From Chondrus crispus (lineage: Eukaryota; Rhodophyta; Florideophyceae; Gigartinales; Gigartinaceae): 64,000 nucleotides of DNA. The stretch lies in assembly GCF_000350225.1 (NCBI RefSeq), contig NW_005178809.1, positions 1,076,654-1,140,653 of the forward strand. The letters run 5' to 3'. Both the position numbers and the translations under genes were made by a program. Shown here one piece after another: positions 19,511-29,777 of this stretch (its first letter is position 1; the number at the start of each line of letters is the position of its first letter). Under the pieces are notes generated by a model, which ran no database searches, was not told the DNA's origin, and worked only from the letters and a program-made list of their open reading frames with translations.

Positions 19511-20782
19511 GCTGCAGCGATCACTACCGTTGCGATTGCGCAAAACCATCTCCGAAAACGCCTCTGCCCTATCCGAAGCCGAAGACGACGCCGTAACGCT
19601 GTCGTAAAAGGACACGAAGGAGCTTTTGACGACAAGTTTTCAGCGCAGTTCAGACACATCTCCCGCCAACTGGGAAATCAGGCTTTCAAGCGACTGTTCC
19701 GTATGACTCGTGCGGCATTTTTCAAGCTCGTTATGAAGCTTTCTCCGCATATGAGAAGGCAGCAGCAGGCAGAAACGGATTATCGAAGCGCCACGCTTCC
19801 CACAGACGTTCGATAGGCTATGACATTGCGAATACTGGCAGGTGCTGAAGTTCTAGATGTCGCGTTAATATATAGAATCGCGTGTGGGACTGTTTACAAC
19901 GTTTTACATGATACAGTTGGAGTACTGGACAAAGTACTTCAATTCCCCAAGCTTTCACGATCGAAACAGGAATTAGAGACTGTTGCGAGGGGATTTAAGC
20001 TCTCACGAGCTCAAGTAAACCCTTTAGATGGCTGTGTCGGGGCCTTGGATGGGATATGCATCAAGATGAGGCAACCACCGAGGGATAGTAACCTTGCATC
20101 TTTCTTTTGCCGTAAGGGCTATTATGCAATTCCGGTGCAAGCTCTCTGTAACTCTAACTACATATTTCTCTATGCTTCTGGAAGGTGTGGTGGTGCCACT
20201 CATGACGCGCTCGCGAACGCTGTTTCTGGATTTATGATGGAGGTAGAGGATGGCCTACTTGGTGAGTATTTTTGCGTTGTGGGTGACGAGTCATACCCCG
20301 TTTCAGAGTACATTATAGTTCCATTCCCCTCGTCTACACTAACAGAAGAACAAGACAACTTCAAACTTTATTTGTCATCTTTGCGAATTCATATCGAGCA
20401 GGCTTTTGGGATTCTAGTCGCGAGGTGGCGTATACTCAGGGATCGCCTTGATTTTGCGTTAGAGCATTGTACGGCGATCATGTCGGTAGCAATGAAATTG
20501 CACAACTGCTGTATTGAGGATGATAGCGTGCGGGGAAGGAGGGGGTGGGATGTACTGAATGAGACGCTCTCGCCTCAAGAACGTACAGAGGTGGAGATCG
20601 ACCAAGGTCGATATGTCGAAGAAATGCGAGCCGACCATCGCGCAGAGCTCGAAAGAATGACGGACACGAATCAAGGCGTTGCTCCTAACACTCGTAGTTC
20701 TATTCGATCTCGAAGAAGGGAAGTTTTGAAAGCCATTGTGAAAGACAAAGGTCTGGTCCGGCCTGCTTATGCTGCAGCATAG
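19511..20782 (+). pseudogene. PIF/Harbinger transposase with one nonsense codon
   Basis: The frame is open except for a TAG at 19814-19816. Before the stop it encodes the N-terminal part of a Harbinger nuclease (FRMTRAAFFKLVMKL...). After it comes AMTLRILAGAEV, which in relatives is continuous with the preceding segment. The DDE_Tnp_4 domain follows: GALDGICIKM (first Asp), FFCRKGYYAIPVQAL, GGATHDALA, VVGDESYP (second Asp), a NFKLYLSS segment, IEQAFGILVARWRIL (Glu) and MKLHNCCIEDD. The C-terminus is basic (SIRSRRREVLK). The piece after the stop has its own ATG at 19820 and keeps all catalytic residues but lacks the N-terminal helices. It belongs to a different lineage from the transposase at 9859-11120. 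The exact start upstream of 19511 is unclear. Confidence 0.85.
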
Positions 20783-21586
20783 TTGGTTTGCTAGAAAGCT
20801 CCGTGTCTCAAGTTGCCTCACCTTCTCGGAATGGAGGTGAGGGGTGGTGGTGGGATTTGTAAATTCTGTGACGCTTGCTTTAAGAACTCATGAACACTGC
20901 GCCGATGTGGGGAGCGCCGCCTCATACTCGTAGAGCTCGGGCGCTGGCTTGTGCAGCGCGCCCGCCTTCCTTGCGGGCGGGAGAAGTACGACGGCAGCGA
21001 AGAAGGTGCGCGCCGGGACATAGGAGGAGGATCAGAAACCTATTGTTCAGAGGAGAGCGCAGGAAGGGGGACCATGGACCCTCTTCTCCGCCTGCTGCTC
21101 TCCATGACACGCCTGTTAACCACTGCCTTCGTCACGCTCCCACCCATCCAAATCTCATGAACTTGACAATACTGCGGCTGAGCAACATCGTTCAAGCAAA
21201 AAGACACAGGGGCAAGAGCAAACCATCTTCGGTCAAGATCGTGGACATGGATACAGTTGGTTGTGTGAGCGCGTGTATGGTTCTTGCTTAAAGCCATTTG
21301 CTGTCCCTGTACTTTTCTCCCGTATAGTACGAATCACATTCGCCGTCAGCTGCCGCAGAAAAAAGCGAGTCCAGGGCTTACTGCTGCCGCCGCCCTCCTA
21401 CAAGAGTCCCTTCCAGGCACTCTTGCGGCCCTACTTGTCCCCACCCCGCCACCAAAATATACGGCCCCCTCCGCCAAACACCACCGCTCCCCCTCCCCCA
21501 CCGCCTCTGTCCAAGCAACTCTCTTGGTATTCGCTCGTGCCACGCTTCTCGCCTGCTCTAAGGATCTTCTCGCTCCGGTTTTCGCC
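20783..21586. other. Region without recognisable gene
   Basis: It probably holds the right end of the Harbinger element and unrelated DNA. The frames here (Ala/Arg/Pro-rich on both strands) do not resemble known proteins. Confidence 0.35.
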
Positions 21587-22228
21587 ATGGCCGACACCGC
21601 CATATGGCACCCCTCTTCTCCCCCCGCTCCGACCGAGGCCTTTCTCGCAGCGCTGTGTCGCTCCATCCCCATCGCTCTGCGCTCTGAGGGCGTTCGTGTG
21701 CTCGGTGACAGCCACATCCACCCCTCGGCAGGCCTAGCCTACTCGTTCTCGCTGTCGGTCCTGTCCCCTACCGAGCATACCGTTGTCGCGCGTCTCCGCA
21801 TGTCCAAGTCACCCACCCGCTCAGCCTTTTCTGAGGACGTGATGGCTGTAGCCCTTTCCGGTCTCCCCAAACAGCGCGTAATGGCGTCAAGACCCGTCAA
21901 CAAGGCTGTGAATTCTGAACTCAGCGGCATTTTTGAGGATGACTTGGTTGAGCGACGGCTTGGGCGCCTGCGCCCGGTTGGCACAATCGGCAATAGGAAT
22001 ACCAGGTCAAAGCTGATTGCGAGAAAATTGCTTGTACCGGGCGAAGCTGACATTTATTCCACTCGCTACACACCATCTACAACCGTTTCCAACTCGACCG
22101 CATTGTATGGGCACCCCTGTGCTCGCCCTGCTCCCCCTCCGGTTCCGTTACTACCGACACTAGCGTACTGCACTACGGGGAATGCAAGTGAAGGAGGAGA
22201 AAACGGGTCACCTTTTATCTGTCTGTAG
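21587..22228 (+). CDS. Hypothetical protein, unrecognised
   Basis: An ORF with ATG at 21587 (MADTAIWHPSSP) encodes about 213 residues; the frame is open upstream to 21284 with low-complexity Ala/Pro content. The central part (about residues 20-75) reads like a folded domain: IPIALRSEGVRVLGDSHI, then AYSFSLSVLSPTEHTVVARL with beta-strand character. Later residues are basic and Ser/Thr-rich. No transmembrane segment or known motif is visible. No neighbour suggests a role. It could be a host gene or part of an unknown repeat. Confidence 0.35.
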   Translation: MADTAIWHPSSPPAPTEAFLAALCRSIPIALRSEGVRVLGDSHIHPSAGLAYSFSLSVLSPTEHTVVARLRMSKSPTRSAFSEDVMAVALSGLPKQRVMASRPVNKAVNSELSGIFEDDLVERRLGRLRPVGTIGNRNTRSKLIARKLLVPGEADIYSTRYTPSTTVSNSTALYGHPCARPAPPPVPLLPTLAYCTTGNASEGGENGSPFICL

Positions 22229-22339
22229 CAAGAGACAGAACGAATAAATGCACTGATTGTACTCTTTGCGAAACAATGCTAACTACAAAACGGCTACACT
22301 TCTGCTGACAATTTGCTCTTTATGTAGAGAATGGGGGAC

Positions 22340-22435
22340 TCCTTTCCCGCTCCTGCTCCGCCCCTGCCTCGCCCCTGCCTCGCCCCTGCCCCGCTCTTGT
22401 GCCGCTCCTGTGCCGGCTCCTGTGCCGCTCCGCTG
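22340..22435. repeat. Imperfect short tandem repeat
   Basis: Degenerate units of about 12-15 bp built on GCCCCTGCCTC and GTGCCGCTCCT are repeated seven or so times. The region is G-poor and pyrimidine-rich on the plus strand. Confidence 0.6.
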
Positions 22436-22492
22436 CCCGGGCTAAACGCCATGTCCATGTCCATCGCAAACATTATGCAACATAGACCTTTC

Positions 22493-22690
22493 TACAGTAC
22501 TGTATCTGCTGTTCTCTGTTCATCATCCCATAAACGCATCGATCGGAAAACCAAAGAAACAGTTATCCCTCTCTGCTCTTGCTCGGTTGCTTTCTTTTTA
22601 CAGTACTGTATCTGCTGTTCTCTGTTCATCATCACATAAACGCATCGATCGCAAAACTAAACAAACAGTTATCCCTCTCTGCTCTTGCCC
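22493..22690. repeat. Tandem duplication, period 106 bp
   Basis: Two copies of a unit starting TACAGTACTGTATCTGCTG and ending CTCTCTGCTCTTGC, with few differences, start at 22493 and 22599. Confidence 0.8.
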
Positions 22691-22727
22691 TCTATGCTCT
22701 TGCTCGGTTTATCCGAAAGCACTACAC

Positions 22728-23520
22728 CTCCCTTGGTACGCCCGCGCGTTGCACACCTCCCTTGGTACGCCCGCGCGTTGCACGCCCCCCTTCGTACGCC
22801 TGCGTTGTACGCTTCCCTTGATACGCCACCCTTGTACGCCCTCCATATACCCCTCCCCTACACGCCTGCCCTACAAACCTCCCCTACACGCCTCCCCTTC
22901 ATACGCCCGCCTCCCCCTTATACGCCTCTCTCAGACGCCTCCCCCTTTTTATGCCTCCCCCTTTTACTTCTTTTCTCATGCACAATAACGCAACCTCGTC
23001 CCTCCCACTTGACAAGACTGTCGACCGATGCTCCCTCCTTAAACGCCTCCCCTTTGTACGCCTTCCCCTTTAACGCCTCTCCTAGACACCTTCCCCTTTT
23101 CCTTCTTTCCTCATGCGCAAACGCAAACTTGTCCCTCTCACTTCACACAACCGTCGACCGACGCTCCCCCCTTAAACGCCTCGCCCTTGTACGCCTTTCC
23201 CTTGTACGCCTTTCCTTTGTACGCCTTTCCCTTAGACGCCTCCCCTATACGCCTTCCCCTTTTACTTTTGTCCTCATGCACAAAAGCAAACTCTCTCACT
23301 TCACACAACCGTCGACCGACGCTCCCCCCGTAGACGCCTCCCCCTTGTACGCCTCTCTTAAACGCCTCGTGTACGCCTTCCCCTTATACGCCTCTCTTAG
23401 ACGCCTCCCCCTTGTACGCCTCCCCCTTGTACGCCTCCCCCTTTTCCTTTTGTCCTCATGCACAAATGCAAACTTGTCCCTCACACTTCACACGACCGTT
23501 GACCGACGTTGATCGACGCT
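22728..23520. repeat. Composite minisatellite with higher-order units
   Basis: The base unit is a 13-16-bp sequence around TACGCCTCCCCCTTG. It is punctuated four times by a longer block containing CTCATGCAC...CACAACCGTCGACCGACGCT (starting at about 22966, 23099, 23259 and 23441). Spacing grows from about 133 to 160 to 182 bp as the number of short units changes. At the left end a 31-bp unit (CCTTGGTACGCCCGCGCGTT...) is doubled. A long open frame through it (Leu/Arg/Pro/Tyr-rich) is a consequence of the repeat, not evidence of a gene. Confidence 0.85.
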
Positions 23521-24376
23521 CCCTTTGAGCTGTCCATCCTCCCCTCTCCTCCTCCCCGAAGCACACGTGTGCCAGTCACGTTCCCCATCGAACGAAACTC
23601 ATCGAACCACGAACCACACGCGCCACAGTGGAGTGTTGTGCACAATCTCACCTATGCAAAACTGTCCTTTGCTTGCGCAGATGTCAACAGAATTGCGGCG
23701 CCGCGGGGCGTGCGGCGCGCTTCGTTCAGCGCGGCGCGGCCGCCCCTCTCGATGTAGCATTTACCTCCCACAACAAAGGCTTGGCAAAAGCCATGCAAGG
23801 TGTATTCAGAGCCGAGCCTACTGAGTCTCATGGATATATACATCCTGCGAAGAAAACTGAAGGCTTTTATGCGGCTGCGAAAGACCAGGAAACCACGCAC
23901 TCGAGAATCTACATTACCACTTTCGGGCAGTGAAGACGACGACTCTTCTGATTGCAATGATGAAGAGACTCGCCCCACCAACAGCAACATATACAGTGGA
24001 GTAGGAAGGAATGCGAACGGCAAGACCGAAAGCATTGTGGAAGAAAGTCGAAAGCACAGCGCTCATGCAGCTGTGCACACGGATGCGAAATCAACAGAAT
24101 CGCACGATGGGGACATAAAGCCTCCGAACTCTGCGGCTTCGAGTTCACAGCAAATTACTCAAGTGGTCTCTCCTGTCAGCTTATCTGTTGCCGTTGCGAA
24201 GCGCGAGAGAGAAATGCTCGCGATTTTGACAATTCTGAAAATGCAGGCTTCTCCATGAGCGAACTTGACCTTTTCCAAGGCGAAAAAGTTTCCCAGAAAA
24301 GGGAGGCTTTCGCCGTGGATAGCCGGCAAGACCTAGCAACAAGAGAAGGGAATCAAATAACGTCTCGTCAGCCATT
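23521..24376. other. Unassigned region before Med13-like fragment
   Basis: A frame at 23800-24258 encodes 152 Ser/Glu/Asp-rich residues without known motifs. It could be a low-complexity linker of the same host gene as the Med13-like segment, since Med13 proteins have long disordered regions; this is inference. A GC-rich spot lies at 23695-23750. Confidence 0.3.
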
Positions 24377-24867
24377 GTGAGATGTGTCGTCCACGGCCTA
24401 CCCTGCGTACTGAATACCAGCCGAGCTCTGGGAAGCTGCTCGGCTGAACTCAGCAGCCTACGCAATGAAGTACGGGCCATGGAGATACGCCGCCCCCTAT
24501 CAGTGAGCGACGTATTTGGGGGCAATTATTCTGTCTCTGCCTTGGAGCGACCCCCGGTGTTCGTCGGTCACAGCAAGGATTGGACCGAGACCCCGAGCGG
24601 CGTTCTTCCTCTATGGGAAAAGACTGGGCTCGAACCCTACAGTGGGCGGAAAATGTCGGATATGCAGCATTCGCTACGAAGGACATGGAAAGAAATGTCA
24701 GACTATTCCTTCGAGACCTTTCCGCGGCTTACGGAGAATGATTATTTGGTCGACATTCAGAAATGCCGTTTGATGCTGTAACCTTAATTTCCAACTCGAT
24801 GGTTAAGCCGGATGCAAGAGAGCCAATGAAGAACCCAGATCTATTGAGGCGGAAAAGGAGGAGATAG
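24377..24867 (+). pseudogene. Mediator subunit 13-like fragment
   Basis: One frame encodes a stretch typical of the Med13 C-terminal region: PPVFVGHSKDW, then LPLWEKTGLEPYSGRK (residues about 70-100 of the frame). The family pattern is VGY..DWL.vSP..L.FWEKL.LEPY..KK. After a one-base shift at about 24652 the next frame reads NVGYAAFATKDM and LFLRDLSAAYGE, again as in Med13. It then meets a TGA where relatives have Cys, followed by LFGRHSEMP. The open frame ends at 24865-24867. Med13 links the CDK8 kinase module to Mediator in the nucleus. One frameshift and one nonsense codon, and the loss of all downstream sequence at the H insertion 92 bp later, indicate a broken gene. Unrecognised introns could explain part of this. 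Confidence 0.6.
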
Positions 24868-24958
24868 TGCTGTAAGAGGAGGAGGAGGAGGGCGCGGAGG
24901 GGGACGAGGAGCAGGAGGACGTGCGGAGGTTTTACGCCATGAGGAAGAAGGGCGTTGT

Positions 24959-25129
24959 TGTAGTGCAATACGCATCTGAAAAGGGGGGTGGAAAGAAAGG
25001 AAAATATTTGGATATGAAAAGTAGTCTGGGTTCGGAGACACACGTGTGAATAATTGCACAGTTTTAATTTTTAATTATTTTATTTTATTTAGTTAATTAG
25101 TCGGCATTAATTTTGCTGACATTAGATTA
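24959..25129 (+). repeat. H 5' LTR, first part
   Basis: It starts TGTAGTGCAATACGCATCTG, matching the beginning of the H 3' LTR at 63847 with a few differences. It stops at GATTA (25125-25129) where the A1 LTR begins. CACGTG is at 25041-25046. Confidence 0.88.
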
Positions 25130-26147
25130 TGTAGTGCAATGCGCCTGTCGGGCAGAGACCGCGGTCCGATGGTCCAGCAAAAACAACAACAGCAACAAAA
25201 AGAAGATGCCGATGGCACAGCGCTACGGAGTGTCCGACTCTCCCTTCTCCGTTTAAACGAGCTTGCGACTCGTAGTACCTCAGATCCCTGATGGGGGGGG
25301 GCACAGAGAAATAGCCCGGCCCGGGATTGGTGTGGTAGAGACTTGCGAAGAGAACTGCTCGACGAGTGTGGGGTGGGGCGCGTACGTAGATACCCCGGTT
25401 CCACTGGGCTGTAAGGCCAATGCTCGTTGAGCTTCTTCGACATCTTGTAACGCGACAAGGCCTTCGACGGGGGCGTCCCAACGCAGCCCGACGGGATGAA
25501 ATGAAAGTAGCAGCGCTACGTCAGCTGTGCCGCCCGATGGCTCGAAACACCTACACCGGTTCGGTCGCAACCGAGGCAGATGGCACCAACACTGGCTCAT
25601 AACACGACGGAGCCCTTCGAGGGAGACGTCGTTACAACGGTCTCCGTCGGAAAATGGGTCACAGTAGCAGCGCTACGTCAACTGTGTCGCCCGACGGCAA
25701 AGACACCTACACCGGTTCGGTCGCAACCGAGGCCGATGGCACCAACACAAGATAAGGGGAAAATAGGTAGAATTAGAGATAGAAAAGGATAGGGAAATAA
25801 AAGAAAGAGAAAAGGGAACCCCGAGCGATAGAGGATGCCGTAGGCTTAGGTAAAAGGGAGCGTCTTGGTAGAGACGGACTTCGACCAAGGCGACATTCAA
25901 CTCCGGCAACTCGGGTTGGTTTATTGACTTGTTCGGTCAAAGGGCTAAGTTATATAGAGCCCCGCCGGGGCGAGTACAGTAGCTCCCGGCTCTAGATTCT
26001 AGATCTAATTAGTAAATAAATTAAATAATTAAAATAATCGTGCGCTTCGTCGCACACGTGTGTCCCCAAACCCGGACTACAATATCCAATTTTTTTCCTT
26101 TTTCACTTCCTTTTCTTTCCCCTACCCGAGACGGGTATTGCACTACA
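25130..26147 (-). repeat. A1 3' LTR
   Basis: 1018 bp from TGTAGTGCAAT to ATTGCACTACA. It is nearly identical to the reverse complement of 49168-50184. It contains two tandem units of about 156 bp (25,455-25,755), a TATATAA-like box (TTATATAG near 25952) and CACGTG at 26055-26060. Confidence 0.93.
25455..25755. repeat. 156-bp tandem units inside A LTR
   Basis: CACCGGTTCGGTCGCAACCG occurs at 25554 and 25710, and the block before it (TTCGA.GG.GACGTC, then GTAGCAGCGCTACGTCA) is repeated with the same period. Equivalent units are visible in the LTRs at 1893, 8680, 11783 and 49168, so the duplication is old within the family. The period is a multiple of three. Confidence 0.75.
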
Positions 26148-26160
26148 TATCCCCCTTCTG
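26148..26160 (-). other. A1 polypurine tract
   Basis: On the minus strand AGAAGGGGGATA abuts the 3' LTR. H (GGAAGGGGGATA) and B (AAGAAGGGGGATC) have nearly the same tract in the same place. Confidence 0.8.
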
Positions 26161-26257
26161 AGCGCTCTCGCGTAGCGGTTTCACTCCCTTGCTTCCCAAC
26201 TTCTTCCCTTTTCTTCCGACCATCGGTCGCCGCTCGCGTGAGAGTAAGACGATCTCC

Positions 26258-27922
26258 ATGTTTCCTTCATCGGATCCCATTGTCGGACATACCACCCGCG
26301 GTCGCCGCGGTGTGGGCTTCTCACACACGCCTTCCGTTCCTAGCGACCTTCCTTCCATACCCTGACTTCCCCCGGACACCAACATTCCTGAACCGGTCTT
26401 CCATCCCGATCTCCATCCTTCATCAGCCCCTCGTCGATACCCCTCACTAGCCGAGCTCCAAGGTAAATCCATGCGCGACTATCCCTTACTGTACGCGGCC
26501 ACTCCTTCGTTTTCCGCCATCCACGTGCGCGACGTCACTAGCATCGGGCGCGACTTTGCCGACGGTGTGGGGATGCTGCCGGGTCACCTTCCCCTTCAAG
26601 CCATTTCCTCCTACGATTGGCGTGCCCGTGTCGCCAATCCCCCTTCTATCCTGCGTCGTTCCTCCCCTCGTGGCCGACAGGGCCTATCCCTGCGGTTCAT
26701 GGAAGCCGTTCTCAACCGTCTCGACCTATCCCTATCCGATGCCCTCATCCATCCGTCCTTCGGATGTGACACGAGGAAGTTTCGCACGGAGGGGGAGCGA
26801 GATTACCTTGACAACCTCCTCAGCTGGACACGGGGTGACCCCGTGCTCGAGGCGGACCGCCTGTGGCATAACCAACTGACGGTGACTAACGATGCCATGT
26901 CATACACGCGCGCAATCCTCCCCCTCAATTTCCGACATATGAAACGCGGGAACATCCCCTTCTTCCAGCATGCGGTCCGATTCGAGCGTAAGATGAGATC
27001 GGACACGGGATATTTCCTAGCTTACCAAATGGTTGAGGCGGGGGAAATTGCTCGGTCACACTACCCCAACCGGTACCAGCAACTCCCCTCATGGTGGGGA
27101 CAATTTGAGGTCTGCCAAGGGTTTTGGGCAGAGCTCGGTCCCATCCTTACCTACGTTGGAGGCCATCTCACTGATCCTCGTCACGGGTTGTGGGTTGTCT
27201 TTTTGACGGAGTGGTGCGTGAAGGTAGCCGCCACCTTGCTCTGGGAGGCGTACGATTGTTGGCGGCTTTGGTATCTTCCTCCAAAGCTCGTCGAGCTCAT
27301 GTGCCTTTTGGACTATACTGTGCCCTTGGGCGGAGCAGACACCGACTTCGAACTGCACTCCTTACTCGAAAAGATCAATCAGGTCGACTGGGATGTTGTT
27401 CCCCCTATCAACTCATCCCGATCCTTCGCGAAGCGGCGCCCGTCCTTTTCTCCCGGACGAAGTCACAGTGCGGCGGGTGACTTTGTCTGGTTCAACCCTT
27501 GGACATCCGCCTTGTGCTCTCCCTCCGAAGCGCGCCTCAGTCGCCAATTCGGCAACCAAGTTCCAACCCCTGACGTAGCTCCCATACGAGCCATAGATCC
27601 CCGCGCAGACGACGTTTGCCCCCGACCGTCTGCTCCAGATTCCCCTCTCCCTGCAGCCCCTGCTGCTGCTCCTCCTGCTGTCGATATCCCCTCGGCAGGG
27701 CATACCCAAACTCTGTCGGTTAGGGAAGCGTTGTCTTCCCCACCGTCCCCATCAATTCCCAAAAAGAGCGACGGAGCCATTGACATCTACTGCACATTGC
27801 TCCGCGCTCATGGCATCGAAGATGAAGCTCTCCAAGGGGCTTCCCTCGATAATCTGCGAGTCCTTGCTCGACTCGTTACCTCACTCCCGAAGGAAAAATC
27901 CTTGCGTGTGCCGCCCCAATGA
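26258..27922 (+). pseudogene. Antisense accessory ORF (aORF) of A1
   Basis: This frame lies on the strand opposite gag-pol, 110 bp inside the 3' LTR, and encodes about 550 residues. I start it at ATG 26258 (MFPSSDP), because the H copy begins MFPSS at the matching place. A TGA at 26363-26365 replaces an Arg codon seen in H; the next ATG is 26471. Conserved blocks shared with the H and B copies are FADG.GMLPG; FGCDT..FRTEGE; an ILP.NFR then VRFERKMRS block; a Trp-rich PSWWGQFEVCQGFWAELGP segment; FNPWT..LCSP.EARLSR; and a C-terminal TLLRAHGI..EAL.GASL. No zinc finger, membrane segment or enzyme motif is visible. I do not recognise the family. Antisense extra ORFs between pol and the 3' LTR are known in some plant gypsy elements, which is only a positional parallel. 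Confidence 0.75.
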
Positions 27923-29772
27923 CCTGCCGCTTAGAGCGACTTCCCCGTGATCCGTTCTCGGATTATTACCCGTTTGGGGTGATGTCTGGTTATTGACGTC
28001 ATCCGGTAGCTTTTGGATAATAAAATGAATCACCTGTGTATCCCCCGTTGCCTTCACTTTCCTCCTCTTTTTTTTTGTATGCGTCCCGCCTCTGTGGTCG
28101 CATCCCCATTCTGCCATTCCCTTCTCTTTTTTCTCTCGTCACATTTCCCTCCTCTTTCTCACACGTCCTCCTTCTGCCATCCTCCTATCACAGCGTGCGT
28201 CTCCCATTTTCCTCCTCATTCTCCCAAATTTCCCTTTTTGCGTGAGGCTGTCCTCACACGGTTCTCATAAAAAATACAATATGGTCGACGCCATACGAGC
28301 GACGTCATCCCTCAACTGTTATCGCGACGCCACTGTAGACGTCCGTTATCGCGGTCAACAAAGTGGTAGGGGGGTTTTGAGGTTCACAAAAAAATATGGT
28401 TCGTTATCAACCTGCCTGACCCGTTCGGTCGCGCTCGCTTGAGTCGGTGATTTCCGACACCGGGTTCTACTGTACGGTCTCCGTAGTGCCAAACGATAGC
28501 GTTGCTTCTCAATGCCCATGGAAAGTTACACCCTCATTGCAGTTTCAGATGAGTCGCCCGTTTCCATATATATTTTTTTCATTTGCACAACCTGGCGAGA
28601 TCGTCCCGAGCTTGTCACCATGCGTAATCAATTCAGTCATAGCAGCGGTCCCGTCTACGATTCTTATCAAAGCAGACCTGTCGAATTCCTCTCCTCCCTT
28701 GTTTGCGTGTGCTGAAAGTGAACTGTCGCGTGCGAATTCCCCTCTGTTCTCCGCATATCAATGTTCTCTCCCTTCCCCTTTTCCTGGTGTAAGTTGGGAA
28801 CCGGAAACCATCCTGCAAATGAACGCAAGACTTACTGCTTCCTTCAAATGGAAATTCGCGATCCACAACTGAAGGGGTGTTTTGCACATGATTCTCACGA
28901 TCCGTGGAGACCACCTTCACAGACTGTCGTCGACAGCGGAACGTGCGACATTACGTTCTCTTTTTTTTCTTCTTCGCCCCGTTAGATCCCTCGAGACAAT
29001 TCCTGTCGATTTCCCCGTGCAGTAGTTGCGAACTCCCGCAACTCGTCATTTGTCGCCTGAGGCCTGCTTAGTCGTGCAATAAAAATATTAATAGGGGGGG
29101 TGATGGCGGGGTGTGGGGACAAGAACCTCATTCTTTTCCTCGTTCGGTTGTCGTGCGACCGAGGCCACTCGTGTCCACGAAACGTTAACAGAAATCTGTG
29201 GCCATTGTTCTAATCTCCCTCGCGTCGACACTGCAACAATAAAAAAGATTCATAAAGGGCGTCGGAGCTCGTATCACTTCATGACATTCCTGTCTTTGAC
29301 GAATACGATCTTCTTCGTACGAGGTGCCACGAAATGTGACCTCCTCGAAGGGGTTCTGCTCTCGCGCAGGCTTTAGAGCCTACAGTACCAAATCGTCGAT
29401 ACTTGGTAAAGTCCTTGCGAGGATTACTGGCCATTTGCACACCGTCCTCGTTTTCGGTAGTCGTACCCGTCTTCCTCTCGTGTCCACGAAACGTTTGTTC
29501 TTCTACACGCGAGCCATCGTTTCCCTTCGGCGAGCGCCGTCCTGCTCTCGCGATCGGATGCTGTACTTTGATGTGTGTCTTATCGCTGGTTCCTGCTCAT
29601 CCCCAGAAGGAAAAATAGTAATAAAGGGAGTCGCGACGGAATTAAAGTTGGGTAGAAGGTCGACGGGCATCCTTCGCGATTTCCAACACGTCTTTCCGCG
29701 ACGTGGATCGTACTGTCAGCTTTGTACCCCTCGGGTCTTTCTCTTGATCGTCCTTCGCGCACCTCGGAGAGT
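27923..29772. other. A1 interior without recognised gene
   Basis: Pyrimidine-rich DNA follows the aORF stop, followed by short unsupported frames. It corresponds in position to about 58,600-61,119 of H. Confidence 0.4.
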
Positions 29773-29777
29773 CATCC

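Noticed and set aside
22685-23512. 275-residue open frame rich in Leu, Arg, Pro and Tyr
   Set aside because: It is produced by the minisatellite, whose short units lack stops in this frame; no folded-domain character.
22728-23520. Repeat array resembling a CRISPR at first glance
   Set aside because: Units are short, degenerate and directly tandem, with no equal-length unique spacers and no cas-like genes; this is a eukaryotic minisatellite.
26258-27922. Possibility that the aORF is just an antisense shadow
   Set aside because: There is no recognisable sense gene opposite it, and the ordered motifs recur in three copies including a very diverged one.
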